Assembly: GCA_013398955.1 (NCBI GenBank)
Contig: VWPU01004883.1
Span: 124,001 to 188,000 of the forward strand
Direction of reading: 5' to 3'
From: Callaeas wilsoni
Taxonomy: Eukaryota; Chordata; Aves; Passeriformes; Callaeidae
DNA length: 64,000 nt
The notes under the pieces: generated by a model
What the model saw: only the letters and a program-made list of their open reading frames with translations
Databases searched by the model: none
Told to the model about the DNA's origin: nothing
In this document: positions 36,301-49,838 of the stretch, one piece after another
Layout: each line of letters opens with the position of its first letter
Numbering within the stretch: position 1 is the stretch's first letter
Program-made: the position numbers and the translations under genes

Positions 36301-39300
36301 AGGCTGAAGTATCAGTGGCTCCAGGTAGAACTGTTAATTTTCATCTCCAGAGGGATGGAGATGATGGGATGATCTCCTCATAGCGGGACAAAGCAGCACC
36401 TATGGATTTCCCCTTTTGCTCCTAGACTTCAAAGCCACATTTTGGTTGATTCTGGTAGGTACTGATCACTTCCTCTGCAAAAACAGAAAGGAATTAGATC
36501 TCCTAATGTCTTTCATGACTTTTGAACGTTAAGAATTTGGAGCACGTGCAACAGGAATGCTTTGGGAATGTTCATACTTGTTACTATCTCTGCTTTGTTT
36601 TACTGTTTCCTTCTGGCTTTGCCCTTCCCTGTGTGACCTCAGAAGTGACTGCACAGTGCCAGTGATCGTCTCCTGCACAGACCTGGTGCACATTTTGGTG
36701 TTTTGTTTTGATAACAATGACCTAATCACTGAGAAGATCCCCAGAGAGACCTCAGAGTTCTGTGTTTTAGCCCAGTTCTAAACCGGTCAGTGACCACAAC
36801 CACTTCATCTTGGGGGCACCAGTTTCCCCTCCTAGGAGATGGAGGCGGTGATGCTGAACTCCCCAAAGAGGCTCCTTTAGGATTAACTCTAAAAAGTGCA
36901 GCATAAAAACCTAAAGGTAGCCCTGCACTTGTGCACTGCGAAGAGGAAGAGTTTCATGAACAAGTTCCTTATAACAGCGTCCTCGTAAGACATCTGCATT
37001 TGCATATATTATACTGCATTTTTCCTCCTGCTTCTCTCCTGCCTTAATTGTCTGTGCTCCAGTTTTCCCCAGACTGGAGAGTCTCTTGCTTGTGCTAGAT
37101 TGGCGAACTAAAGATAAAAGTTTTTGAAAATGAGACCAAGGACAAAAGCAGGGAGGATGTTCAACTCGGAACGGTAAAAGCATATGTGAGTGTGTTAAAA
37201 AGGGTACCAAATTCAATTATTTTTGTTAACCGGTGAGATCAGAAGAGGAATCAATTATATCATGCAGGTATCTCTCTTTGTGAGCTGCATGGTGATAACT
37301 TCAATTGCATTTGCTTTTTAAAGTTGACGTGCCAGGAGACAGCATTGTTTCAGTAGGAGTGAGCGAGGAAGAGACTAATGTCATCTGTAAATGGCAAGGA
37401 AATACGAAACTCGCACCTCTTGACAGTAATCTCTTCTGTTTAAAAAGCAAATAAGTGAAAAAGCAGGAGAAACTAGGGGATAAAATCACACCTCTTGAAG
37501 AAATAGAGGGCCAGGCTTGGCGTGTGTTGTTGATGATTTAGCAGTAATTAAATTGGTTCCAACATAGTGGGTAAGACTGAAGATGAGAAGAGGGAATAGA
37601 AAGAAATTCCTTAGTATCCATTAGCATGCCAGACTGTTAGCAAGCTTGATGGGGGAGTGGTGTGTAAGTAAGCATTAGTGATGAGTAACTGTCCCCCCCT
37701 TGCAGTCCACACCGAGCGAGCGCTCCATGCTGGCGTTAACCACCCCCAGCACAGGCAGGCTGTCATTTCTGGGTCTGCTTAAAACGGTCTGCTATCAGAC
37801 ACCGCAGAGACCACAGAAATTTCCTTAATGTTGGATGCAGAATCCAGCCCAGCTCCTGCTGTTTCCCGTCTCTTTTACTGCCCCCGCGAGGGTCTCGGTG
37901 TTTGCGCGATGCCCTCCCAGGCATCCGCGGCTCCTGCCAGGCTCCAGCAGCCCCTGACAGAGATCACCCGTGTGCCCGAGCCTGTGCCAACACTCCATCA
38001 AACCTCTCCTGGCAGGCAGCTTGCCGTGGGATGCTGTGCCTCTGGGGCTGCTCTGGTGTGCAGAGCAACACGCTGCTTATAAATAACACCAGCTTATTTA
38101 TAACACGCTCCTATGGCGTTGCAAATAACAGCCATATCCATCACACACTGTTCACTGAAACATAAGGATTTAAAACCACTTCAGAGACCCCCTGTTTCTT
38201 CATGTGGCGAGTGAAAAAGCAATTGCTGTTTGGAGCAGGGGAGGAGTTGCCTTTGTGTGTCTCTTTGCTGTTGGTATCAGTGGGGTAAATTGTCTAATAA
38301 CTTCAATTCTAAGCTTTTGAAGTATTTTTATTGTAAAAAGTATTCTTTAAGAATGAAATATATATGTTTGAAGTGCATGAATGTTGAATTTAGAGAAGAA
38401 TGATTGTGTTCAACTCAATTCAGTGGGTGATATTAAAGAGGCAATTACACATGATTTGTGAAATAAAGAGAGCAACCTCGGCAGAGTGTGGTACCTGCAG
38501 GGTTTAACAGCACCCTCTGATCTGAGCTAATAAGAGCAGTGTCTAATATTAGAGTTTGCCTTGTCAGAAAACCCATTAGTGTGCCAGTGTGAGGACGGGG
38601 CGTGCGAGGCAGAGCGAGCAGCTGCTTGCCTTTTGGTGCCACAGGAGGAGGCAGGGAGAAGCTCTCTCTAAAAACTTCATTTGTCATGCTGCTGATTTTC
38701 TGTTTATAGTATTAAACTGTTGATTAAGAAAAAGATGATTGAATAGGTACCTTCTTTTAGAAGCACACAGACTTCAGCTGGAGATTAATTCCTCCATTTG
38801 CTTGCGTTCCTCAGAAGTTTTTTAAAATTTTGTGTAAAGTTGGGGTGGTTTTTTTTCTTTTGAGATGAAAACTTCAGAGCTCTCTAGATTTCAACCTATT
38901 TTTTCTTTTCATGTCATCCTCCTTCATACACATTGAACTGACAGTATTTTTTCCTTCCTTTCTCACATATCCAAAACCTAAATACAATTAGAGTTTCCAT
39001 TCTGTGCCCTCTGGAGGAACAGGTCTTTCTACAAGCTATGCCACAGGCTTGGTGAGGAAGGGTTTTCAATTAGTACCACATTTGTTTTTAAATTCAAAGC
39101 TTTTAGAGATTTGTGTTAAAATTAGATATATGGGGTAACCTGTTGGATGTGCAAATACAGAATACTAATCAAAGACCACAGACATTTCTTCTCTGCTTCG
39201 ATTTTTAGTGTGGCTCTGAGTCTTCTGCATTTTGCTTGGTGGCTGGCCCTGAGTTTTCAGTTACAAAGTGATTTCTTGTCCTTATTCCCCATCTCATTTA

Positions 39301-42300
39301 TTCCTGGCTTTCCTTCCAGTCGTCTCTGGATAACTCAGAGAGATGCTAGAGTGGTTCCTCTCACTTGTTGCAGAGAAATGGATATTTATTAACCACCCAC
39401 TGAAATGGTAAAAAGCAAGAGGAAGAGGTGACGAATTACACTACTGAATACTGCAGAGAAACCTATCCTCAAATATGTACAAGACTGCTCTGGAGGAAGA
39501 GGTGACAAATTTTTGCCAAGAATTGTGCTCATAGGCGTAGAGATCATTTCTAGCAGGTATTTTGTGTTCTGTTCATGCTTCCAGGGCGCTGCCCCAGCAG
39601 CTCTGAGCACAGACAGGATGGATGGACTGTGCTCTGCCCTCTCCTCCCTCCATGACCTCGGTGTCCTGCTGAGGGGGACAGAGCCTGGGAGCCAGCCTGG
39701 TCTTGTCAAGCAGCCTGAGGTGGATGGGATCAATATTTCCCTGAGTGGAGGTGGGCAGTGAAATACAAACCTTTGTGAGGCTTCAGGTGTTGAGACCATC
39801 AGGAGATGCCTCATCGGAAGGTACATCTGTATTTCACAGGTACAGCAGCTGCTTGTGCCTCTTCTTCGTGTCACAGAAATGCCACTGGAGGATCTTACGT
39901 GGTGATCACACTGTTTTAACAGCCTGTTCAGAAATTGAACACTTCTAAAGATACAGGAGTAGTATTTTCTCTGCATATACTCCTTTCATTATGTGTATCT
40001 GGAGCCAATGTGATTTGCTCGTGTTCAACTGACAGCTTTTCCCCTAATTTTCTCCTTGACATAAGTATTAATCATAAACTGTTTCATTAGTAACTAATTT
40101 GATTCAGAGAAAAAGTTGAAAAGATTTGACACCTGCTGTAAGATTTGTACTACTTCTCCCATGGACTCGAGGCAGGTATTTTGCACAAGGGTTCTTTTGC
40201 ATAACCTTGCTTGTTGATTTTGTTTGTGTGTGCATTTAGCATCCTTGATGTGCACAGGGAGACAGGCAGAAACTCATCACTTGCTGCTTTTTGGGTGCTT
40301 CTTTACCTTCAACAAGCTGAAAAGAATTGGTGACTATGGGCAGCATCTCTGGACTGCACTGACAAAAACGATGGAGTTGTCCTGCTGTCTTTGAACACAG
40401 TAAAGCTCACAAATGTTGTTATGGGAGGAGAAATAATAAGGGCAAGTCTAAAAAGTGTTAGTTGCAAGTGAAATAGGAATAGCTTTTTCGAATAAGTTGA
40501 GGGAGAGGGATTGTCAGGTGGTCAGAAATTCCAGCTGTATTTGTTCTGTTACCTTTTGTCTTCTCTTCATCGCCAAACCAGCCCTGTTCTTGTGCTTGTG
40601 GATTCAAGTGATTTTATGTTGATTGTGGAGGTTTTTTTAAACAGCCTAAGGTGGATGTTAAGGATGCTGTTAAATGGTTGAAAATGACTCCTGAGAGAGG
40701 GACAGCAAGGCCAAGAGCAGGATCACAGCCCTGGTCTTCTGGAGAGGAGAGTCTGATCTGTTCATGAACCTGCCTGGAAGAACTCCATGGAACGTGCTCC
40801 TGGAGAGAAGGGGAAGCCAGGAGAGCTGGGGAGGCGGGAGGGGACAATACCTTGAGCAGCTTTCAAACCTCAACTGTTGTGCAAGTCTGACTCTGCCTAG
40901 TGCTGATAATGGACTCCACTGAAAATGGCATCATCCCATACAGCATTGGCTGGTAAGATAAAGGTGGATTTGAGAAAGATTGTACTAAGTCAGGAGTGTG
41001 CCAGGTTTATTGAAAGGCACTTTATTAAATAATATAATGGTGTTTTCCAAATGGAAGCAGAAGAACCAAATATAGCAACAGATATGTGACTTTATTTTAA
41101 ACTTTTAACTGACTTCAGAATAAGAAAAATTGTTCTGGTAGTATTTCCTGGCACATCACAATGGACTTTTTTCCAGAGATGGAACAAATTTAGCAATGAG
41201 TGTTGTGTGCTTAAATATTGCTGTGCAAAAGGGTCTGTTCTCACCATTCTGTTTTCTTGAGGACTTGATTGCAAACTCAAAATTCTGTAATTCTGCCTGT
41301 GGTGGGTTGGGCATCCTTTGGATTGTCCTTCTGGCAGGTGCAACACAGCAAAGACGAAAATTCAATTTAAGTCCCTTAAAATTATTCAGAAAGTTGTGTG
41401 GATGTGTTGCAGAGTGGAAGTAGGATAATCATCATTAACTGCTTGCTGTTGACCAGCTTTTTCCATGGTGTTATATGGCAGGGAGGGACTTTTTCCCTCT
41501 GTCTTTTGTTTCCCAGTTATTTCTGTGATTATACCATATTCTGTGCACTTTGAAGTTGTGCCCAGAAGTAGAAAAGCTGATGGTCTGTTTCATTCTCCAA
41601 AATGTGGCAGTTCATTACTATGAAAACAAACCAAAGGGTTTAGTTTGCAACAAAGGAGATTTTTTGGTACTCTGTTTCTCTTCTTCATTGAAATGTGGTT
41701 TTGTTGAAAATGCAAATATTGTGGTCAAATATTAATTAAAAGGCTGATGAATGTTTCGATCTCATACATTTAATCATAATTGTTTTTCAGATGTGTATAA
41801 TAAATATCTTTCCTAAATAATGTTTTTCTTCTGGTAAACTGATTTTTCCACTTGTTTTTAATGAAGCACGACTTCAGTGCTTCACATTTTGTCTAATGGT
41901 GTGAGCATAACATTCTTGATGTCAATGCAGTTTTGAGGAAAGATTTTGTTGACTTAATATTGCAGAGACAGTGGAGAGAGAAAAGAAAGCAATGTCATTT
42001 TGTCTGTAAATTAATTCTACAGTGTCTGGTGATACTAAAGGGAAGGTGTTCACTGAGTGGCAGCTAGTGTTAAAATTAGCTCTACTAACTAGTAGGCTAT
42101 TTTAAAGTAAAAATTTCAGTTCTGAAATGCTTAAATTTGAGGAAATTTCTGGATGTGGGCTGTTATCACAAGAACTGGAGATTCAGGTGTAGAGATGCAT
42201 CCTTTTCTCTGGTGTTCTCTGCTGCTGTGCTTGGAGGGGGGGTTATTGAGGAGGTTATTTGCTGGTTTTTTGTCATCCTCTGGCTCAGCAGCTTTTGGGA

Positions 42301-44488
42301 GGACACTTTGCCCTGTTGCTCTGACCGTGCCAGGAGTGGGTGAGGATGTACCTGTTAGTCACAGAGAGGTGGAGAAGGGACCCAGGACCTTGTATCTTCA
42401 CTGTTCCTCTTCACTTATTCCTCATCCGTTCAGCCAAAGATGCTGCAGAATGAGAGCAGCAGGCAGGCATGGGTGATGAGAGCGTGAAAGACTGGGAAAG
42501 CAGTTATGCTGGAAAACTGATGATTGGACTTGCTTACCTTAAAAAGCAGTTGAAGAAGGAGGTGACAATTTGAAAGCACAGAGTCTAATGAATGAATGGT
42601 TTAGGGAAGTTGTTTGGGAGTTGTTTTCCCTGTCTGTGCAAGGCAACAACAAAGATGTTCAATGGAGCTGAAAGGTGGCAAATTAAAGCCTGATAAAAGA
42701 AAATACATTTTCAAGCAGTGAAAAAAAGCGATGGGATTAATTTCCACCAGAAAACTGGCAGAGTCAGGAGTTTCTCAGGGTTCAGAAAGACTGGATATTT
42801 ATATGATCAATAAAAGTATCTAGAGGGAGTTGTCAATGAGAGGTTGTTTTTCAGAAGTATTTATTAGATGTCATTTTTCTGGAGTTGAGAAGCTCGAGGT
42901 GAAGGTGCAGCTGGAATTTTGGTAAAGTACCTGCCTGAAATGGTCTTTGTAGCTGCTTCTTAAACATCTAATTTTGCCCCTGACCATGTCAGGGTGTCAA
43001 GAGGAACGAGATCCCAGACACAGAGGGGTGGGTCATGGGCTCTTCTGCCAGCCTGCCTGAGCTTTCTGTGGGATTTAAGAGCCAGCACATGGCAAACCAA
43101 ACTGGCAGCTGCAGTCCCGAGCACTGTGGTGGCACATTTTCCTTTCCAAATGCAGAAAACTCTCTCAGAAGTGCAGGTCACAAGGTTAAATACCAGCCCA
43201 GCTTCACGGTGCTCACTTGCTGCCCGAGAGCAAACTCCGAAGGTGACTCCTGGTTAAGCTAACGAGGCACATTCTGTGGGTGTTGGCTGAGCTGTGCTCG
43301 GGGTGAGGGAATAAACTAATCCTAAAAGCAGCCAAGGAGGTGTTGCTTGGTGCAGTTTCCATCTTCTATAAGACAGAAGTGTTAAAAGTGATCTTTCCTA
43401 TTTTCAAAGGGTATAAGTTAAAACACGGAACCCTCATCGTGTAGGTAATGTGAGATGTGTATGATGTAAAATTAGTGTTTTGACCTCATGCAAGAGAAGC
43501 ACAGAATTTTAGTTCAAAGTAAAGGCTTATCATTGCTTTGCCCTGGATAAACCACTGGGTGTGATTAAATAATCTGGCCCAGTTTTATTGCTGGGAGCAT
43601 GGTTTGTGTGTGAAATGACCCTTTATGGTTATTATTGTTTCAAGAAGAATATACTTGGGTATTCTTTTGCTCTGTAGGTGGTTTATGTAGTATGGAAGGT
43701 GCACACTGGGCCAGATTTCAGTCTCAGTTCAGTCTTCTCTTCCCAGTGTCCTGTCTGAAGGAGGAACTGCTGGGCTGCAAGGGCCAAGAGCTGTGTCCCC
43801 TCTGCCATGAGAATCCTTTAGAAAGATGATGGGGATATGCTATAGGTGACCTGGGAGATAACTTGCTGTATAATTTGTGAAACTCTTATTGGAATCACTG
43901 ATCTTTTATACCCTGGAGGCAGTAGAAAGAATGTTTTATGAATTAAGTAAAGTATGGGAAATTATTAATATTTTCTAATAAAGCAGTCAGGTGATGTATA
44001 TTCTGAAGCATCACCTAAAATCCCTTTTTCTTTGCCTTCTTTGAAAAGCCCCAGCTGGCATATTTCTAGAGTTGTTGACACATCATGAGGGGATCAAGGA
44101 ATTACTTTAGAGTTCAATGGAATGTACAGTGTTGGATTGGATGAACTCATGTCTGGTTTTTTTGGTGTTTTTTTTTGGTCCCCTCGAAATGCAATGTGAG
44201 AGCTTTGCCCTCCTGCTTCAGTTCTGTCTTAGCCTGAATACCCCAGGAGCAGAGCCCAGGTGGTGGGGCCATTCCTGCTCCTTCATTCCTGCAGAGGTAA
44301 CTGCACTGGCTTCGAGCACAGTTCAGTTTGCTTTTCTCCCAGATTAATGATATTTAAGTGGTTAAAACTGCAGGAAAGTGCCTGTTAAGAGCTTTAGAGG
44401 CCAATATCTTGGTTACTTAGTAGACAGGAGGAAAAAGCAATCTGAATCTCATGTATCATCACAAAACTTTCTTTTTTCTTATTTTTAA

Positions 44489-44502
44489 TTTTTTTTTTTT
44501 TT
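44489..44502. repeat. Poly(T) run of 14
   Basis: A homopolymer preceded by further T-rich sequence. No retroposon body is seen nearby. Confidence 0.88.
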
Positions 44503-45635
44503 AATAGGTGAGTAACATTAGTTTTGTATTGCCAGTAAGTAAGGATGAATCCATTCCCTTGTCAGCTGTATGCTTTCCCTCTGGCAGTGATGGCAATCTA
44601 GTGGCTAGGTTGAAGGAGGTATGTTGAGGGTTTTCTGTGTGTTTTTTTTCAGAGAAATGACTGTTTTTCACATGTGAACCATGCACATGGTGTCAGATGG
44701 GGAGTGACCCTGCGCTAAGGCAGGTGAATAAGGCAGCTTCACACGCAAGATTGCCACTGCCTGAGCAGTGGCACTGTGACAAGTGGTAGGAAAAAGAGGG
44801 TTTTTATGGAATGAAGAGATGACAAACACACTGAGACAGAAAAGCAGGCTCGCTCTGGAGACAGGCAGCGGTGAGCGTTCCGGTAGAGGGGAGCTAAACG
44901 AAGGAAAAATCATACAATTATTTCACAGCAGCAGGAGGCTAAGCAACATAACTAAACATGTTAAACTCACTGTGAAGCAAGAGGACCCCAGGGGTATTTT
45001 AGTCAGATAATATTTAATTTGTTGCAGTGTCAGTTGTATGATTGCTTGTCAGCTGGCATATGGATGTGCTATAAGCAAAATGGGGCTTTCAGAGACCATG
45101 CACAATTTTCCAGAAGATAGTAAGCAGGAGATTTATCAGAGACGGATTAAAAGAGTTACAGTGGATTTATTTGCTCTGGTCCATTGCCAGGATATAAGGC
45201 AAGCTGAGCTCTCTGCAGAGAAGTGTTGGAGGAGAGGGACAAGAGCTAGAAAGGGAGGCCTATAAATCAGGGGGAAAGCCCAGGGAATACAAGAGCATGT
45301 AAGATATACACAGGTATTTGTAGGAGTACATTTAAAGCTGCCAGCTGAGCGTTGGCCAGAGGAGCAATTGGATTGCAGAGGTTCCCCAAAATTTAAGAAT
45401 GGATGGTTGAGAAGAGCACTGTCTCTGAATGCCTTGTTCTGGCACCTAAAATGAGTCTTTGATCACCTCTCTTGTGCTCTCTGCCTGATTGTGTCCTCTT
45501 TCCAAGGCAGTTTCCCTGTGTGGCTGCTTTCTCCAGACTTCCAGCCTTGGGAGGAAAGTTGCTGTTGAACCTGAATGATAACCTGACTTTCCTAGCGAGG
45601 AAATGGCTCCGTTGTGAGAGTTAGAAAACAGATGC

Positions 45636-45672
45636 AAACCATCCCTTGCAGGTGAAAACCATCCCTTGCAGG
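45636..45672. repeat. Short tandem duplication, period 20 bp
   Basis: The 17-mer aaaccatcccttgcagg occurs at 45636-45652 and again at 45656-45672, separated by tga. Confidence 0.9.
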
Positions 45673-47689
45673 GATTCCTGGTCTGCCGTGTGCCTGTGGT
45701 TACGTACATCAGCCTTCCTGTCTCTCCCCACCTATTCTCTTAGGCATGGATGGAGGTACTCGGACTTCAGAAGAAGGAATATTTAATTTTTCTTGGAGAA
45801 GTCTTATTTGTAGGGCACAGCATATCAGAAAGGCTTTTTTATAGGTTAAATCCATCTTTAGATTCCTGCAGTAGCTTTATATTGGCTTGAGGGGCAAAAA
45901 CACAAGCAGAGGGTTGATATATAGACAGTCGCATTCAAGAATTAAGGATATTTTAAAAAATGTTTCCTAATGGTCTTGTCAGTGCAGGGATAGTGAAATC
46001 TACTGGATGTTTTTATTTTTTTTTTTGTAAATGGTGTTTTAATTGAAGTCTTGAGTAGAAAGTCAATGGTGTGTGTATGCATATGTGTCTGCAGTCAGTT
46101 CTGATTTGCAAAGTAATGTGAAAATAGGTCAGCCACAGACAGAAGTGTTGAGAAATGGCTGCAGCTGAGAGGGAAGCTATTTGTGGGCTTGGGAGTAGAA
46201 AATTTTCCTTTAACCAAGATGATTTGTACAGAAGATGAGAGTGGTAAGAGGAAGGGGAACCATTTGCCTTCTGGTCATCATAGATGATGCTGAAGGCAAG
46301 GAGGGGTTGAGAAGTTTCTGGTAATTTAATTTTGCTTGTTTTGTTCGGCTGAGAACTCTTGTGGTTTTTGTTCTGGAAGAGTCCATTAGCTCCTGTGCTA
46401 ATCAGCAGTGCTCCAAGAGGGAGCTGAGGGATGTGGCTCCCGTAAGAGCCAAGTCTGACCCAATGTGTCTTTAGCCCCAGCTGTCCCTGCAGGCCTGGTG
46501 CCTCCTGGGTCTTGCTGTTGCTTTTCCCCCTGCACTTCCCATAAAGCAATGGGATTTGAACACAGCTTTACTTCCAAAGTGAGGATTAACAGTTTATCAG
46601 TCCCTTATCAACCCCTCCAGCCCTCAGACTGGGGCAGAACCTGTTAATTGTCAGCATCCCTGTTCACATTCCCTGGTTAATGCTTTTCTGTGGGGTACGG
46701 GGCATCTCCCCGTGTCCTGGTGAGCCAGAAGAGGGCTGCACGTGTTTCCCACAAGGAAGGTGCAAACAGGGAGCTCTGGGAAGGGGCAGATGCCCTCTGA
46801 TGCTCTGTCCATGGTGCCTGGTGGCTCTGCTGCCACAGCGCACTCGGGGCTCTGTGCTTCGCTTCCGTGCGTTTCATCACCCTGATAAAAACTCATTCCT
46901 CCAAATTACAGAGATGTTGTTGAATTGTAATTCTCCTCTTTGATAAACACATCACTGGAGGTAAGATTTATTGCATTTATTATTTGCCTTTATTCAGTAG
47001 ACAATTTACCTGTCAAAGAGGGAAATTAGACTGTTTTCATATTATTCATATTAAGGCTCAGTTGATTGTTTCTTGTCCCTAATTCTTCTCTAGCTGCTTG
47101 CAATTTGATTGTTAATGTTTTTTTTCAAGTATTTTATGAAATACCAAAATATTGAAGTGATTTATAATTGCCAGAGTCTGTATCTTCTCATCCATCCTTC
47201 CCTTAAATGTTGGGTCTGTTCCTCTGTCCTGTTTTCAGTTGCTGCCTTGCCATTTGTGAATTCCTCAAAGGTAGTTGCTCGTGGACCAGAGATTAATGTG
47301 ATTAATTTTGTCAAGTAACCTAAAAATACATTTTGTCAGTAGGTCCTGACACAGTCTAATATATTTAAGTATTCTTCAGTTATTTCTAACCATATTTTGG
47401 CTTATATTCCTATGCCTCACACTGCTGATTTTACTGATGTTAAACATCTGGTCAAGCCTCACTTACCATCTCCCTTTTTCTATATATGAGTTTAAAGCAA
47501 GAAAGGCCAGACCTGTGTTACAGTCATCTCTCTTTTATTTGTGTTTTTACGAGAAATAGTTAGCTAAATTATACCTGATTGCAAATAGCATCTGTTTGAT
47601 GTTGAAGCTCCATATCTTTCTTCAGTCTTGAAATTTTCCCTTATTACAACTAATTTGGATTTGGGAGTCTGGAGATGAAGAGGAGGGGG

Positions 47690-48330
47690 AAGAAATCTTG
47701 CCACTGATTTCTGATAATGACGCAGCCTATTAACATTCCCCCAAAATTATCATTAATTAAACAAAAAGCTGATGTAATACTTGGAATATTTCTGTACCAT
47801 CAAAAAAGCACCAAGTGGGAAATATCATTCTGGTTCCACTGTACAGAGTCTGTCTCCTCTGCCAGGCTCTGACCTGTGCAGAAGTGAGAGAGCAAGCGAC
47901 CTGTGCCGTTGGGTTGTGGATTAATAGTCAGAGTTCACTCGTGTGGAAATAAAGCAGATTTTACTGTGACTAGAATCTGTCATTAAAAAGCCACTATTGG
48001 AACTGACCGGCACAATTCCCGCTCTCTCATTGCTAATGACAAAACAATCTGTTCTTTAAAAAACAACAACCCTATATTTTCTCACAGAGAGCGGTGCAGG
48101 AGACTCACCAGAACAGAAGCGGGGTGAAGAGAGGCAGTTGAAAGATTTATTGATCAATAAACCAGACAATTACAGCTTGTTTATAAAATGAAAAAAATAA
48201 AAAAGCCACCTCAAACCTCAGGCCTGCGAGCAACACTGAGACTCTAATAATGATAACTCTGGCATCCAGCTTTGAAACGATAAAAGTCAATAGGAAGATA
48301 TAGGATTTCAATAAAATTATGACACTAGAT
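47690..48330. promoter_or_regulatory. Candidate conserved non-coding element (intronic enhancer-like)
   Basis: This AT-rich block lacks simple repeats and transposon remnants. It is dense in homeodomain-type cores (cattaattaaac, gctaatgac, attaatagtc, tcattaaaa) and holds a perfect 16-bp palindrome at 48146-48161. Its texture resembles known vertebrate conserved non-coding elements in long introns. I cannot measure conservation here, so this is a pattern-based inference only. An enhancer in this intron need not act on MAD1L1. Confidence 0.35.
48146..48161. promoter_or_regulatory. Perfect 16-bp palindrome with two ATTGAT/ATCAAT half-sites
   Basis: The sequence tttattgatcaataaa equals its own reverse complement. 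It presents two overlapping ATTGAT half-sites in opposite orientation. That core is recognised by CUT-family proteins (ONECUT, CUX) and resembles some PBX/HOX sites. The binding assignment is inferred from motif resemblance. Confidence 0.5.
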
Positions 48331-48690
48331 AAACTTTACCCCAGGAACACATTTTCCCTGGGCGTGTGACTGACTTCAGTTAGATTTGTAACTTTAATTT
48401 CTTTCTTATTGATTTTTCTTTTCTTCAACTAATTAGAAAGTCTGTGGTGAATGGGGAGTGTGTGTGTGTGTTTGAAGAGGGGCTAATGAGCAGCAGCTGG
48501 AGAAGGGCCTGAACTTGTATGTATATCTATAAGGTCAGACAGCTTTTTACGGTTTTTTGGCTGTGTTTTACTCTTCAGTTGCTTCCCATACCCAGGCTGG
48601 AGTGGCTCTGGTGCTCCTCAGTGTGCAGGTCTCTGGGGGCTGCCCTTGTGCTGGGCAGTGCTGCAGTGGCTTGGGGGGTGATGGTTGCAG

Positions 48691-48706
48691 TGATGATGAT
48701 GATGAT
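48691..48706. repeat. (TGA)5 microsatellite
   Basis: Five consecutive TGA units in the intron, with another tgatgg just upstream. Confidence 0.85.
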
Positions 48707-49824
48707 GGTGCTTATGTGAACCCTTCTCAGGTCTTTCCTAAGATTAACCCAAAAGTCCTGGAGGACCCCACTTAGATTCCTGCTGCTTTTAAACCACTCT
48801 GGTGTGTGAATGCTGCAGAAAGGGACTTTCTTTGAGCTTCAAGCTACCTGTCAGTCAGGTCAAGTTTTGGTTTTACACAGAGGGAGTAGAGGAGCTGGTG
48901 GGAGGACTGGGGAGAAGCTTCATTTCAGGGGTGGCATTTTGCAGAGGTGCCATCCTGTTCTTTCCCATAGCACATTTTCAAGGGATTAGCCCTAGTTTCT
49001 GGTTAAAATTATAAAATGTGTTTTCTTCTTAGTTACTTATGCAATAGTGGGAGGAATATTTATTTGATGAATGGGCTGGTGCTGGCAGAAGGAAGGGAAA
49101 CTGTTCAACCTTTGAAAAAAATCACTATCCTTCCTCTTTTTCAAACTTACATCTCCTCAAACACAGCTGCAAGCTGCAGCACCAGGGTTTGCTGTAGGGC
49201 ATTAATTTCCTTGGTTTATAATGAACATCAAAACTATTATTCTGCATTTAGGGCATGTTTGGGAATGAGCTGCATTTCTGTTCAGGTGTTGATTTAAAAC
49301 TGGTTAAGAGCACCTGGAATTGTGCCAGGGTTAGGTCCACAGTGAGTTAGCAGAGATTTACCCTGTGCTGGGTAAATTTTGGAAATTCCCAGAGGAACTG
49401 CTTTTTAGTAATTCTGATGAATACTCTCCAGACAGGAAGCAGCAAAGCAGATGAATTAGAATAAGGTTACAGAGGGTATCTGAAAGTGCCTGGGAAGGAT
49501 TTTGATGGGTCATGAAGAATGAGGAAATACTGCAGCAATTACTAAATTAAGATTGCTTTTTAGAGAATCTTTTTAGACAGAGGACTTCTCAACAAGAAGT
49601 TCTGTTTCCTGCCAAACTAACAAGATCTTTAGGAGGGAGGGAAAAGCTTTCAGTAAGTGCTCTTGATGGGGAGAAATTTAAAAAATGGAACTGGAGACCA
49701 CTTGTTGGAAGCTGAGAATTGATTTCACTAACAGTATTAATATTTAGAAATAATTAAAGAGGATAAGTAAACTCCACGATCAAGTGTTTAATTGTGCCAC
49801 CCTTTAATTCAGCTTTTCAGCACC

Positions 49825-49838
49825 TTTTTTTTTTTTTT
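49825..49838. repeat. Poly(T) run of 14
   Basis: A homopolymer with no recognisable element attached. Confidence 0.88.

Noticed and set aside
39389..39976. 195-codon open frame on the minus strand, the longest in the window
   Set aside because: It has no recognisable domain, no heptad or membrane pattern and a chance-like composition. Overlapping frames on the other strand are also open, and a long open frame of this size is expected occasionally in 64 kb with GC-richer patches.
44110..44150. Short resemblance (gttggattggatgaactca) to the CR1 tail
   Set aside because: Only about 20 bp match loosely and no flanking CR1 blocks follow, unlike the clear fragment at 33220.
46013..46549. 178-codon open frame on the minus strand
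   Set aside because: No family resemblance. It ends in a Lys run from a poly(T) tract, as expected of chance translation of intronic sequence.
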